Shown: piece after piece, positions 27,433 to 36,567 of the stretch
Layout: every line of letters begins with the position of its first letter
Position numbering within the stretch: the stretch's first letter is position 1
Assembly (NCBI RefSeq): GCF_030450055.1
Contig: NZ_CP118480.1
Span: forward strand, 2,135,415 to 2,199,414
Length of the DNA stretch: 64,000 nucleotides
Reading direction: 5' to 3'
Origin: Gallaecimonas kandeliae
GTDB lineage: Bacteria > Pseudomonadota > Gammaproteobacteria > Enterobacterales > Gallaecimonadaceae
Notes under the pieces: model-generated
The model's database searches: none
The model's input: the letters and a program-made list of their open reading frames with translations, nothing else
Told to the model about the DNA's origin: nothing
Program-made: the position numbers and the translations under genes

Positions 27433-30400
27433 TCAGGCCTGGCCCAGCCGGCCAAGGAGTTTGATGGCTTCCGCCTTCTCCTCCTCGGTGCCCTTGCCTT
27501 GCACCTCATCCAGCAGCTCACGCGCCGAATCCAGGTCGTCTATCTCCAGGTAGGCTCGGGCGAGATCCAGCTTGGAGGCCATCATCCCTTCTATCTCCTC
27601 ATCGCCTTTGGAGACCAGCTTTTCATAGCCCTGCATGTCCAGATCCAGGGACCAGTCGCCGTAGGGATCTTCCTCACTGAGGTCGCCGTCTGCGTCCTTC
27701 ATCAGCTCGTCGATGTCGATGAAGCCGTCCTTGCCCTCGGCCTTATCTGCCTCGGTCGGCGTCCAGTCCAGGCCCTCACCGTGGAATTCAGCGCTCTGTT
27801 GTTCCTCAAGCGCCGCATCGAGCTCAGGGGTTTCCCAGTGCAGGGTGCGTTCGGCATCCCACTTATGGGCTTCGGGCTGGGCAGGCTTTTCCAGCTCGGC
27901 CAGCAGATCGTCGTCACCGGCCATCAGCGCCAGGTTCTCGTCCATCAGTTCGAGGGTTTCGTCGTCATGACCGTCGAGGCCCGGCAGCTCTTCGTCCTCG
28001 GCCTTGCCGAGATCCAAGAGGCTGTCTTCACCGCCGAGGTCGAGCAAGGCGTCATCCTGGCCAAGGCCCAGCAGCGCGTCCTCTTCAAGGCCGCCAGCGG
28101 AAAGCAGCTCGTCGTCAGCTCCCTCGGCCAGCAGGCTCTCCACTTCGTCCAAGGCTGGCAGCGGCTCTTCTTCGCCGCCAAGGGACAGCAGATCCTCGTC
28201 GGCGCCTTCGGCCAACAGGCTCTCGACTTCGTTCAGGGCCGGCAGTTGCTCTTCTTCAGCGCCCAGGGACAGCAAGTCCTCATCTTCGCCTTCGGCCAGC
28301 AGGGCCTCGACTTCGTCCAGGGCCGGCAGTTGTTCGTCTTCCGCGCCAAGGGTCAGCGAGTCCTCGTCCGCGCCTCCGGCCAGCAGTGACTCGACTTCGT
28401 CCAGGGCCGGCAGTGGTTCTTCTTCGCCGCCCGGGGACAGCAAGTCTTCATCGGCGCCTTCGGCCAGCAGGGCCTCGGCTTCATCGAGGGCCGGCAGCTG
28501 GTCTTCTTCAGTGCCAAGGGACAGCAGATCCTCGTCCGCGCCTTCGGCCAACAGGGCCTCGGCTTCGTCCAGGGCCGGCAGTTGATCTTCTTCAGCGCCA
28601 AGGGACAGCAGATCCTCATCGGCGCCTTCGGCCAGCAGGTTCTCGGCTTCCTCAAAGGCAGGCAGCATGTCGCTGTCATCGGATTGGGCAAGGAAATCCT
28701 CTTCTTCGCCGCCCAGGGCCAGCAGATCCCCGGCCTCGTCCAGTCCGGTCAGGTTGCCGTCTTCGCTGTCCAGCGCCGCCGTGTCTTCCAGTGCCGCTGG
28801 ATCGTTCAGGGCGGCCAGTTCGTTACCGCCCTCTTCCTCTGGCTCATCGAGGCGGATCTCGGCCCCTTCTTCGAAGCCACCGCCCAGCAGGGCCGCCGCT
28901 TCGTCCAGGGAACTGTCCAAGGCCTCGTCTTCGGCAGGCATCAGCAACTCGTCGGTGGCCTCAGCTTGGGCGCCTTCCTGCTCGGCCAGCATGGCCTCGG
29001 CTTCGTCCAGACGCTGCTGGGTGGTTTGTTGCTCCTGGGCCAACCAGTCGTCCAGGTCACCTTCGTCGTCCAGGCGAATGGCAAAATCGTCTTCCTCGGC
29101 GCTCTCGGCTTCCTGAGGCTCTTCATCCTCGCTGGGCAGTGCCGCCAGCATGTCGTCCAGCGAGCTGTCGCTCAGGGGATCATCCTGGATCTCCGGCTCT
29201 TCCTCACTGGCAAGGGCCGCGGCAGAAGCCACAGCCCCCGCAACGGCGGCGGCAGCCAGGGCCTCTTCACCCTCGGCCTTGTCCTTGGGCTGTTCGGCGT
29301 CTTTGTTCACCATGCGACTGGCCAGGCTGCGCTCCGGCTGGGCAGGTTCAGGCTCGCGGTTACGCCACCAACGCAGCAGCAGGAACAACAACAAGAGGCC
29401 GGGCACGGCGATCAGCGCCGCCAGGCCCCAGGTGGAATTGAGCAGCATGTCCTGCCAGCCGCCCTTGCCTTCTTCCTTGGGTTCGGCCAGTTGGGCATTC
29501 TGCTTGGCGATAACCTGGCGCAGCTCTTCCTGCAATTTGACCTCGTCGGCCAACTGCTGCTTGAGGCTGGTCAGCTCCTCGCTGACCTGGCCTATCTTGG
29601 TCTTGAGCTGCTGGTTTTCTGCCAGCACCTGTTCGAGGTTGTCGGTGCTGGAAGACAGCTCCTTGCGCAGGTTGTCCATCTCCTCGGCATGGCGCTGGGC
29701 CTGCTCGTTGAGTTTCTGCTGCAGCAGGGACTCGTCCACCTTAGGGCCGTTGCTGGCCGCCTTGACCACGGCAGGAGTGCCCTGGGCTTGCGCTTTGGCC
29801 GGAGCCGGGGCTTCCGCCTGAGGCTCGGCCTTGGTGACTATGGGCTTGGTATCCAGGTGGCTGGGTTGGCTGGCAGCGGTGCCTTTCACAAAGCGGCGAC
29901 GAGCCTCATCGGCGTCCACCTGCTGCACTTCCAGAAGGGTCGGCACCTTGAGGATGGAGCCCTTGACCATACGGTTGATATCGCCGTTCAGGAAAGCATC
30001 GGGGTTCTTGCGCTGGATGGCGATCATGGTCTGGTAGACGGAAACGCTGTCATCCGGGCGCAGGTTGTTGGCCACACTCCAGAGGGTGTCGCTGGGGGAA
30101 ATGGGGCCGTAGATGTCGCTACCCTTGGCCGTCTTGCCGGTCAGGGTGCTGGCATTGGCCGGGGGGCTGTTGACGGTGACAGTGGGACTCTGTTTGGCCG
30201 CCGGCTTGGAGCTGGCCTCCTGGGGCAACACAGGTACGCTGCTGCCGCTCTTGTCGTCCAGCAGCAGGTCGTAGTCGTTGCTGACCCTGCCATTGGGCAG
30301 ACCTGCTATTTCCACCTGCAAAGACACGAAAGGCGCCGAGACCTTGTCGTTGGAGGACAGCACCAGGTAGCGCCGGCCCTTTTCGAAGACGATGTCGTCG

Positions 30401-30624
30401 ACCTTGACGGCCAGGTGCTGGCCCTTGGGCTCGAAGGCCTGGCGCGCCGACAGGTCGATACGGACCTTGGCCGGATCCAGGGCCTCAGGCCCCACCAGCT
30501 CCAGCTTGGCCGAGAAAGGTTGGTTGAGGGTGGAGCTGACTTTCAGTTCACCCAATTCAAGTGCAAGCGCCTGGCCGCTGATGCCTGCGGCCATGACCAA
30601 GGCAGCGATCCGAGAAAATTTCAT
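27433..30624 (-). CDS. fimV: FimV/HubP-family polar landmark protein
   Basis: A 1063-residue inner-membrane protein of the FimV/HubP family, which organises cell poles and type IV pili or flagella in Pseudomonas, Vibrio and Shewanella. Order: signal peptide (1-21), an N-terminal FimV domain (LELGELKVSSTLNQPF onwards), a LysM-like peptidoglycan-binding segment (about 170-245), a coiled coil (about 300-385), one membrane helix (about 397-420), then a very acidic cytoplasmic half with seven 28-residue tandem repeats (654-849), and the C-terminal FimV domain (LDLARAYLEIDDLDSA near 1015). Own promoter and terminator. Located between asd and truA, as is usual for fimV. Confidence 0.95.
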   Translation of the reverse strand: MKFSRIAALVMAAGISGQALALELGELKVSSTLNQPFSAKLELVGPEALDPAKVRIDLSARQAFEPKGQHLAVKVDDIVFEKGRRYLVLSSNDKVSAPFVSLQVEIAGLPNGRVSNDYDLLLDDKSGSSVPVLPQEASSKPAAKQSPTVTVNSPPANASTLTGKTAKGSDIYGPISPSDTLWSVANNLRPDDSVSVYQTMIAIQRKNPDAFLNGDINRMVKGSILKVPTLLEVQQVDADEARRRFVKGTAASQPSHLDTKPIVTKAEPQAEAPAPAKAQAQGTPAVVKAASNGPKVDESLLQQKLNEQAQRHAEEMDNLRKELSSSTDNLEQVLAENQQLKTKIGQVSEELTSLKQQLADEVKLQEELRQVIAKQNAQLAEPKEEGKGGWQDMLLNSTWGLAALIAVPGLLLLFLLLRWWRNREPEPAQPERSLASRMVNKDAEQPKDKAEGEEALAAAAVAGAVASAAALASEEEPEIQDDPLSDSSLDDMLAALPSEDEEPQEAESAEEDDFAIRLDDEGDLDDWLAQEQQTTQQRLDEAEAMLAEQEGAQAEATDELLMPAEDEALDSSLDEAAALLGGGFEEGAEIRLDEPEEEGGNELAALNDPAALEDTAALDSEDGNLTGLDEAGDLLALGGEEEDFLAQSDDSDMLPAFEEAENLLAEGADEDLLSLGAEEDQLPALDEAEALLAEGADEDLLSLGTEEDQLPALDEAEALLAEGADEDLLSPGGEEEPLPALDEVESLLAGGADEDSLTLGAEDEQLPALDEVEALLAEGEDEDLLSLGAEEEQLPALNEVESLLAEGADEDLLSLGGEEEPLPALDEVESLLAEGADDELLSAGGLEEDALLGLGQDDALLDLGGEDSLLDLGKAEDEELPGLDGHDDETLELMDENLALMAGDDDLLAELEKPAQPEAHKWDAERTLHWETPELDAALEEQQSAEFHGEGLDWTPTEADKAEGKDGFIDIDELMKDADGDLSEEDPYGDWSLDLDMQGYEKLVSKGDEEIEGMMASKLDLARAYLEIDDLDSARELLDEVQGKGTEEEKAEAIKLLGRLGQA
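28078..28665 (-). repeat. Seven tandem 84-bp repeats inside fimV
   Basis: Each unit encodes 28 residues of the form LPALDEAEALLAEGADEDLL followed by a variable SLGAEEDQ-like end. Units 2-6 are closest; units 1 and 7 have diverged. Repeats keep the reading frame, and their copy number is likely to vary between strains. Confidence 0.9.
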
Positions 30625-30676
30625 GCCGATCCCCGAGGCTCCTGTGAGCCTTTCATTTTAATTGTTAACTGAAGCT

Positions 30677-30706
30677 ATCATAAACAACGCTATTCACCCT
30701 CGCCAA
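30677..30706 (-). promoter_or_regulatory. Candidate fimV promoter
   Basis: On the minus strand: -35 TTGGCG (30701-30706), 18-bp spacer, -10 TATGAT (30677-30682), immediately after the asd terminator. Confidence 0.6.
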
Positions 30707-30708
30707 TA

Positions 30709-30737
30709 ACAAAAAGCCGCCCTGCTGGGCGGCTTTG
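30709..30737 (-). terminator. Rho-independent terminator of pdxB-asd
   Basis: Arms AAGCCGCCC (30714-30722) and GGGCGGCTT (30727-30735), loop TGCT; T-run on the minus strand from the A-run at 30711-30715. It sits just past the asd stop. Confidence 0.85.
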
Positions 30738-30738
30738 C

Positions 30739-31746
30739 CTATCTGTAGTTGGCGAGCCAGTACTCGGCTATCTGCACACTGTTGGTCGCCGCCCCTTTTC
30801 GGACGTTATCCGCCACCACCCAGAGGTTGAGGCCGTGGGGGTGGGTGAAGTCGGCCCGCACCCGGCTGACGAAGACGGTGTCCTTGCCGGAGGCATGGGT
30901 GACCTGGGTCGGATAGTCTTCATCGTCCACCAGCTCGACCCCCGGAGCATTGGCCAGCAGCGCCTTGACCTCGTCCACGTCCACCGGTTGCAGCGCCTCC
31001 AGGTGTACCGCCTCGGCATGGCCATAGAAGACCGGCACCCGTACGCAGGTGGCGTTCACGGCGACACCCTCGTCCCCCAGGATCTTCTGGGTTTCCCAGT
31101 GCATCTTCATCTCTTCCTTGGTGAAACCGTTGTCCTGGAAGACATCGATCTGCGGCAGGCAGTTGAAGGCGATCTGCTTGGGGAACTTGCTGGGTTCTGC
31201 CGGACGGCCGCTCAGCACGTCGGCGCTCTGCTTGGCCAGCTCTGCCATGGCGCTGTGGCCAGCGCCCGAGGTGGCCTGGTAGGTGGCCACGTTGATACGG
31301 CTGATGCCATAGCGGTCATGGATGGGCTTGAGGGCCACCAGCATCTGGATGGTGGAACAGTTGGGGTTGGCGATGATGTTGCGGTTGCGGTAGTCGGCGA
31401 TGGCTTGTGGGTTCACCTCCGGCACCACCAGCGGGATCTCCGGCTGATAACGGAACTCGGAGGTGTTGTCGATGACCAGCACACCGGCATCGGCGGCGAT
31501 GGGCGCCCAGTGGCGGGAGACGCTGCCACCGGCGGAAAAGAAGGCCAGCTCCACCTGGGACCAGTCGAAATGCTCCACGTCTTCGATGATGAGGGTCTTG
31601 CCCTTGAACTGACGGGTCTGGCCGGCGGAGCGGCTGGAGGCCAACAGGTGGAGCTCGCCGACCGGGAAATCCCGCTCTTCCAACAGCTCCAGCAGAGTAT
31701 CACCAACGGCGCCGGAGGCGCCCAGGATAGCCACGTTGATCGTCAT
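30739..31746 (-). CDS. asd: Aspartate-semialdehyde dehydrogenase
   Basis: Makes aspartate semialdehyde for Lys, Met, Thr and diaminopimelate synthesis. It is 335 residues from the second ATG of an ATGATG pair, which is better spaced from GAGG. The NADP-binding GASGAVG is at the N-terminus. Catalytic residues are present: C130 in ANPNCSTIQ and H243 in VFYGHAEAV. It occupies the chromosomal place of E. coli usg, between pdxB and the fimV/truA side, but unlike Usg it keeps the active site. 10 nt after pdxB. Confidence 0.93.
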   Translation of the reverse strand: MTINVAILGASGAVGDTLLELLEERDFPVGELHLLASSRSAGQTRQFKGKTLIIEDVEHFDWSQVELAFFSAGGSVSRHWAPIAADAGVLVIDNTSEFRYQPEIPLVVPEVNPQAIADYRNRNIIANPNCSTIQMLVALKPIHDRYGISRINVATYQATSGAGHSAMAELAKQSADVLSGRPAEPSKFPKQIAFNCLPQIDVFQDNGFTKEEMKMHWETQKILGDEGVAVNATCVRVPVFYGHAEAVHLEALQPVDVDEVKALLANAPGVELVDDEDYPTQVTHASGKDTVFVSRVRADFTHPHGLNLWVVADNVRKGAATNSVQIAEYWLANYR

Positions 31747-31756
31747 CATTACCTCG

Positions 31757-32833
31757 TCAATTCGCCCCAAAGCCCCATGCTTTGCAGCGCTCGTCTTGCG
31801 TTTCAATCTCGACGCTGGCCCATTCCCGTCTCATCGGGTAGCTGCGGCGCAGGGCGTCGAAGGTCTGGCCGGACGCGAGGCCGGCACGAAACCAGGCATC
31901 GTCGTCGCGAATATCGTAAATCAGGTTGCCAAGCTTCCTGGGGTCGGGCCTGGCAGCTGTCACCCTGGCCACGGAAGGCGCAGGCAGCTGCGCCTTGAAG
32001 TTCCCGGCCACGGGCCGCTCCAGTTGGGCACAGAGCTGCTCATAGAGCATCCAACTGCCGCGGCGCTTGCCTTCCAGGCTGTGCCCGGCGATATGGGGCG
32101 TCAACCAGAGGGCAAGGGCCAAGAGGCGCCGGTCGAAATCCGGCTCGGCCTCATACACATCCAACACCGCCTCGCCGCGCCCGGCCTCGAGCCAGGCCAC
32201 CAGGGCGGCGTTGTCCACCACTGAGCCGCGGCAGCTGTTGATCAGCAAGGTCCCCGCCTTCAGGGCCGCCAGCTGCGCTTCCCTCAACATCTTGCGGGTG
32301 CCCTCGCCACCCGGCACATGCAGGGTCAGCACGTCCACTTGCGGCAGCAAGGCCTCCAGGCTGATGAAATCCGGCTCGCCCCTTGGCGGGTCACAGCACA
32401 GCACCTTAACACCGAGCGCATTTAGCCGTCTAGACAGCCGAGAGCCGATGTTACCCACCCCCACTATGCCGACGCTAAGGCCGCTGAGCTCTTTGCCCCT
32501 AAGGAAGGCCCAATTAAGGACGGCAGACAGCACATAGTCGGCCACCGCATCGGCGTTGCAGCCGGGGGCGGCGCACCAATGGATGCCCTTTTGCTCGAGC
32601 AGCGCAGTGTCCAGGTGCTCGGTGCCTATGGTAGCGCTACCGACGAAGCGAAGCTTGGGCGTCTTGTCCAAAAGTGTGGCGTCCACCTTGGTCACGGAGC
32701 GGACCAGCAGCACCTCGGCCTCAGCCAGCTGTTCGTCGCTGGGAATACGGCCCTCGAAACGGGCAATGGGGCCGAGTTCGCTGAAGAGTTCATCGACCAG
32801 GGGCATGAGGCCGTCGGCCAGGATCTGGGGCAT
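31757..32833 (-). CDS. pdxB: Erythronate-4-phosphate dehydrogenase PdxB
   Basis: NAD-dependent oxidation of 4-phosphoerythronate, the second step of the DXP-dependent pyridoxal 5'-phosphate pathway. It is 358 residues, a little shorter than the roughly 378 of E. coli. The D-2-hydroxyacid dehydrogenase signature is visible: VGIVGVGNIGSRL (NAD binding), the catalytic Arg in NSCRGSVVDN, Glu in LDVYEAEP and His in TPHIAGHSLEGK. The C-terminal dimerisation domain follows. Start of the pdxB-asd unit, just after the fabB terminator. Confidence 0.95.
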   Translation of the reverse strand: MPQILADGLMPLVDELFSELGPIARFEGRIPSDEQLAEAEVLLVRSVTKVDATLLDKTPKLRFVGSATIGTEHLDTALLEQKGIHWCAAPGCNADAVADYVLSAVLNWAFLRGKELSGLSVGIVGVGNIGSRLSRRLNALGVKVLCCDPPRGEPDFISLEALLPQVDVLTLHVPGGEGTRKMLREAQLAALKAGTLLINSCRGSVVDNAALVAWLEAGRGEAVLDVYEAEPDFDRRLLALALWLTPHIAGHSLEGKRRGSWMLYEQLCAQLERPVAGNFKAQLPAPSVARVTAARPDPRKLGNLIYDIRDDDAWFRAGLASGQTFDALRRSYPMRREWASVEIETQDERCKAWGFGAN

Positions 32834-32843
32834 ATTGCAGGCA

Positions 32844-32880
32844 CAAAAAAACCGGTTTGGGGCAGTCTACCCCAAACCGG
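32844..32880 (-). terminator. Rho-independent terminator of fabB
   Basis: Long perfect arms CCGGTTTGGGG (32852-32862) and CCCCAAACCGG (32870-32880) around a 7-nt loop; T-run on the minus strand from the A-run at 32845-32851. It ends fabB before pdxB. Confidence 0.9.
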
Positions 32881-32894
32881 CCTTGTTTGGAGCC

Positions 32895-34109
32895 TTAGCC
32901 CTGGTAGCGTTTCAGCACCAGGGAGGCGTTGGTACCGCCAAAGCCGAAGCTGTTGGACATCACCAGATCCAGCTTGGCTTCCTGAGCTTGACGCACTATG
33001 GGCATGCCCTCGGCCTTCTCGTCCAGGTTCTCGACGTTGATGGAGGGGGCGATGAAGCCGTGCTCCATCATCAGCAGGCTATAGATGGCCTCATGGGCAC
33101 CGGCGGCGCCCAGGGCGTGGCCTGTCATGGCCTTGGTGGCGGAGATGGCCGGTATCTTGTCGCCGAACAGGGTGCGGATGGCTTCCAGCTCTTTGACGTC
33201 ACCCACAGGGGTGGAGGTGCCGTGGGTGTTGATGTAGTCCACGTCGCCTTCGACACCGTGCAGGGCCTGCTGCATGCAGCGCAGGGCGCCTTCGCCGCTG
33301 GGGGCAACCATGTCGTAACCGTCGGAGGTGGCGCCGTAGCCGACGATCTCGGCGTAGATCTTGGCGCCGCGAGCCAGGGCGTGCTCCAGTTCCTCGACCA
33401 CGACCATGCCGCCGCCACCGGAGATGACGAAGCCGTCACGGTCGGCGTCATAGGTACGGGAGGCCTTTTGTGGGGTCTCGTTGTACTTGGTGGACAGGGC
33501 ACCCATGGCGTCGAACATCATGGCCAGGGTCCAATCCACTTCTTCACCGCCACCGGCAAAGACCATGTCCTGCTTGCCCATCTGGATAAGCTCGGCAGCG
33601 TGGCCGATACAGTGGGCAGAGGTGGAACAGGCGGAGCTGATGGAGTAGTTCACGCCCTTGATCTTGAAGGGGGTGGCCAGGCAGGCGGAGACGGTGGAGG
33701 ACATGGTGCGGGGTACCATGTAGGGGCCGACCCTTTTCACGCCCTTCTCACGCAAGGTGTCGATGGCGATGCTCTGGTTCTTGCTGGAGGCGCCGCCGGA
33801 GCCGGCCACTATGCCGACGCGGGGATTGGATACCTGCTCTTCGCTCAGGCCGGCGTCTTTGATGGCCTGGTCCATGGCGATATAGGCATAGCCGGCCGCT
33901 TCCCCCATGAAGCGGATGGCCTTGCGGTCGATGTGCTCGCTGATGTCCAGCTTGACGTCACCCCAAACCTGGGAGCGCAGGCCCATTTCGTCAAATTGCT
34001 CGGAGCGGGTGATACCGCTCTTGCCGGCTTTGAGGGAAGCCAGGACTTCCTCAGCGTTGTTGCCGATGCTGGAAACGATCCCCAGACCGGTGATCACGAC
34101 GCGTTTCAT
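32895..34109 (-). CDS. fabB: Beta-ketoacyl-ACP synthase I
   Basis: Elongating condensing enzyme required for unsaturated fatty acid synthesis. It is 404 residues. The thiolase-fold active site is visible: nucleophilic cysteine in SSACSTSAH, histidines in [10 protein letters not shown] and in [12 protein letters not shown]. Divergent from mnmC, the E. coli arrangement. GAGG precedes the ATG. The upstream gap holds a dyad with a FadR-like core; in E. coli fabB is activated by FadR and repressed by FabR. Confidence 0.97.
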   Translation of the reverse strand: MKRVVITGLGIVSSIGNNAEEVLASLKAGKSGITRSEQFDEMGLRSQVWGDVKLDISEHIDRKAIRFMGEAAGYAYIAMDQAIKDAGLSEEQVSNPRVGIVAGSGGASSKNQSIAIDTLREKGVKRVGPYMVPRTMSSTVSACLATPFKIKGVNYSISSACSTSAHCIGHAAELIQMGKQDMVFAGGGEEVDWTLAMMFDAMGALSTKYNETPQKASRTYDADRDGFVISGGGGMVVVEELEHALARGAKIYAEIVGYGATSDGYDMVAPSGEGALRCMQQALHGVEGDVDYINTHGTSTPVGDVKELEAIRTLFGDKIPAISATKAMTGHALGAAGAHEAIYSLLMMEHGFIAPSINVENLDEKAEGMPIVRQAQEAKLDLVMSNSFGFGGTNASLVLKRYQG

Positions 34110-34155
34110 CTTGCCTCACTTGGATTCCATTTGGTTAAGCCTATGGTACGCAAAG

Positions 34156-34176
34156 GGGCCGACCCAAGTGGTCGGC
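34156..34176 (-). promoter_or_regulatory. Dyad with FadR-like core upstream of fabB
   Basis: GCCGACC (34158-34164) and GGTCGGC (34170-34176) form a perfect 7-bp inverted repeat. Read on the minus strand, GGTCGGCCC (34156-34164) differs from the FadR core GGTCNGACC at one position. It could be a FadR or other regulator operator, or an mRNA hairpin. Confidence 0.4.
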
Positions 34177-34235
34177 TTTCCCCATGGTCCCGTACTGCCC
34201 AGGGGGGTAGAATACGCCCCCCGAGCCTCGGCCAG

Positions 34236-36149
34236 ATGACAAAGATGCGACAAGCGACCATCCATTTCAATGAGCAGGGTACGCCGGTAGCGGCGGACTT
34301 CGGCGACGTCTACTTCTCCAACGCCTCAGGGTTGGAGGAAAGCCGTCACGTCTTCCTGAAAAACAATGGCCTGCCGGAACGCTTCGCGCACCATCAGGGC
34401 GCCTTCGTCATCGCCGAAACGGGCTTCGGCACGGGCCTCAACTTCCTGGCCGCCTGGCAGGCCTTCGACGCCCACGCCGGGGTCGATGCCCGGCTGCATT
34501 TCATCAGCACCGAGAAGTTTCCCCTCACTAGGGCCGACCTCGCCGCCGCCTTGGCCGCCTGGCCCGAGCTGGCCGAGTTCTCGGCGCAGCTGATAAAGGA
34601 TTATCCCCCCGCCCTGCCCGGCTGCCACCGGCTGCTGTTCTGTGGCGGGCGCGTCACATTGGATCTCTGGTTGGGAGACATCGCCGAGCTGCTGCCGGCC
34701 TGGCACAGGCCTCAAGGGGGCCTGGTGGACGCCTGGTTCCTGGACGGCTTCGCCCCAGCCAAGAACCCACAAATGTGGCAGCAGAGCCTTTTCGACGCCA
34801 TGGCGCGCCTGGCCAAGCCCGGCGGCAGCTTCGCCACCTTTACCGCCGCCGGCTTCGTGCGCCGAGGCCTCCTGGCCGCCGGCTTCGAGGCCAGGAAGGT
34901 GCCGGGTTTTGGCAGCAAGCGGGAGATGCTGGCCGGCCGCCTGACCGAGTTCCAGGAACAAGTTGCGCCAGGCTCCTATGAAAGGCAGCCGGCCAAGTCC
35001 CTTGGCAAGGTGGCCATCATAGGCGCCGGGTTGGCCGGCAGTGCCCTGGCCTGGCAGCTGCGCCGCCGGGGTATCGAAGCCCTGCTTTTCTGCAAGGACA
35101 AAGAGCCCGCCGTCGGTGCCTCCGGCAACCCCCAGGGGGCGCTCTATCCGCTTTTGAACATCGAGCACGACGCCGTCAGCCAGCTCTTTGCCGCCGCCTT
35201 CGGCTACAGCCGCCGCATCATAGAAAAAAGCCCTGTACCTCAGGGCCTCGACGGCCTCTTGCAGCTGGCCCTGGATGACAAGCTGGAGGAGCGCTACCGG
35301 CGCCTTGCCGAACGCTTCAAAGCCCTTTGCCGTTATGTGGACGCCGATGAAGCTGGCACCCTGGCCGGCATCGCCCAGCCCTATCCCGGCCTTTATTTCG
35401 AAGACGCCGGCTGGCTCAAGCCCCCGGCCCTGGTGGACTGGCTGCTTGGCGAAAACCAGGTGCGCTTCGGTCTTGATATCACCGCCATCGACAAGACAGC
35501 GGGCGGCTGGCGGCTGATGGCCGGGAAAGAAGAGCTGGGCGAATTCGACAACGTACTGCTGGCCGCCGGCGCCGGAAACATAGTCCTTGCCGGCAAGCTG
35601 CCGCTGACCGCCGTCCGAGGACAGATCAGTCAGGTGGAGGCCAAAGGGGAGCTGGCCGGGCTCAAGACGGTGCTCTGCCACAACGGCTATATGACCCCGG
35701 CTCATCAAGGGGCACTCTGCATCGGCGCCAGCTTTGTGCGCCAGGATCTGGATACGGATATACGGTACAACGAGCACCAGGAGAACCTGGAGAAACTCCA
35801 GGGCAGCTTCCCCGATGCACCCTGGCTGCCGACGGAGAAAGCCATCCAAGGCGGCAACGCCGGCACCCGGGTGGTGCTGCGGGATCACCTGCCGATGGTA
35901 GGCGCTTTGCCGGACGAGGCCGGCTACCAAGGCAAAGGGTTAGACGATATGGAGACTACCGAACACCAGGGGCTCTGGCTGCTGGGGGGCCTTGGCGCCC
36001 GCGGCGTCACCTCAGGGCTGCTCTGCGCCGACGTGCTGGTGTCCCAGCTGCTGGACGAGCCCCAGCCCCTGCCACAGGTGGTGCTGGACGCCCTGATGCC
36101 GAACCGGTTCTGGGTAAGGCGCCTTAAGAAAGGCCAGCCAATTTATTGA
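34236..36149 (+). CDS. mnmC: Bifunctional tRNA mnm5s2U biosynthesis protein MnmC
   Basis: Completes the mnm5s2U34 wobble modification: a C-terminal FAD domain removes the carboxymethyl group and an N-terminal SAM-dependent domain methylates the product. It is 637 residues (E. coli about 668). The methyltransferase domain (about 1-240) has VIAETGFGTGLNFL and DAWFLDGFAPAKNP; the FAD domain begins at about 255 with VAIIGAGLAGSALAW. The frame is open far upstream through the antisense of fabB, but the N-terminus matches MnmC only from this ATG; an ATG 3 codons later is an alternative. The -10 TAGAAT lies at 34208-34213. Confidence 0.96.
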   Translation: MTKMRQATIHFNEQGTPVAADFGDVYFSNASGLEESRHVFLKNNGLPERFAHHQGAFVIAETGFGTGLNFLAAWQAFDAHAGVDARLHFISTEKFPLTRADLAAALAAWPELAEFSAQLIKDYPPALPGCHRLLFCGGRVTLDLWLGDIAELLPAWHRPQGGLVDAWFLDGFAPAKNPQMWQQSLFDAMARLAKPGGSFATFTAAGFVRRGLLAAGFEARKVPGFGSKREMLAGRLTEFQEQVAPGSYERQPAKSLGKVAIIGAGLAGSALAWQLRRRGIEALLFCKDKEPAVGASGNPQGALYPLLNIEHDAVSQLFAAAFGYSRRIIEKSPVPQGLDGLLQLALDDKLEERYRRLAERFKALCRYVDADEAGTLAGIAQPYPGLYFEDAGWLKPPALVDWLLGENQVRFGLDITAIDKTAGGWRLMAGKEELGEFDNVLLAAGAGNIVLAGKLPLTAVRGQISQVEAKGELAGLKTVLCHNGYMTPAHQGALCIGASFVRQDLDTDIRYNEHQENLEKLQGSFPDAPWLPTEKAIQGGNAGTRVVLRDHLPMVGALPDEAGYQGKGLDDMETTEHQGLWLLGGLGARGVTSGLLCADVLVSQLLDEPQPLPQVVLDALMPNRFWVRRLKKGQPIY

Positions 36150-36204
36150 TCTAAGGAAGATCCACAGAAGGCTGGGAGCGTCGCGAGCGAAGCCAAGATA
36201 AGGC

Positions 36205-36265
36205 AAAAAGGCCCTGGGGAAGCGGAGTTTACATAGCGTAAATGAGCATTCCCCAGGGCCTTTTT
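36205..36265. repeat. 61-bp long hairpin element / bidirectional terminator
   Basis: Perfect 17-bp arms (36205-36221 and 36249-36265) begin with AAAAAGGCCCTGGGG and end with its complement, giving T-runs in both directions. The 27-nt interior has its own small stem TTTAC/GTAAA (36228-36232, 36238-36242). It sits between convergent mnmC and yfcL and would terminate both. The arm length and structured interior are more than a normal terminator needs, so it may be a dispersed repeat unit. Confidence 0.7.
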
Positions 36266-36295
36266 AACGCCAGATTGGCGAGCGCAGTAGCTACC

Positions 36296-36565
36296 TTATT
36301 GGCTGAGGCGCTCCCAGAGGCCTACCACCAATTGCTGATCCTGGGGATTGAGTTCGCCGTTGGCGATGGCGCCGTCCAGGCTCTGGCGCACCCGGCCCTT
36401 GAGGGTGTCGACGCAGCGCTCGTCCCCTTCCAGCTCGTATTGCCCGGCGGAAAGCATGACGTGGCCCTGCAGGTAGCCGCCGGCGAAGAGCTCGTCGTCA
36501 TTGCCGGTCACCACCAGTTGGTCCAGCTGCTCTTGGATGTTGTCGAGGAATTGGTCGTAGGCCAT
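36296..36565 (-). CDS. yfcL: YfcL family protein
   Basis: An 89-residue acidic cytoplasmic protein of the YfcL family, unknown function, found beside mnmC and epmC in E. coli. The start MAYDQFLDNIQEQLD and the end QDQQLVVGLWERLSQ fit the family. It follows the kinase-like gene by 2 nt, so it is the last gene of the aroC-to-yfcL operon. Confidence 0.85.
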   Translation of the reverse strand: MAYDQFLDNIQEQLDQLVVTGNDDELFAGGYLQGHVMLSAGQYELEGDERCVDTLKGRVRQSLDGAIANGELNPQDQQLVVGLWERLSQ

Positions 36566-36567
36566 GG

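Noticed and set aside
28078-28665. CRISPR-like repeat pattern
   Set aside because: The 84-bp units are contiguous, in-frame coding repeats of FimV without spacers.
32556-34235. A frame-continuous N-terminal extension of MnmC of about 560 residues
   Set aside because: The extension is antisense to fabB and pdxB; similarity to MnmC begins only at the ATG at 34236.
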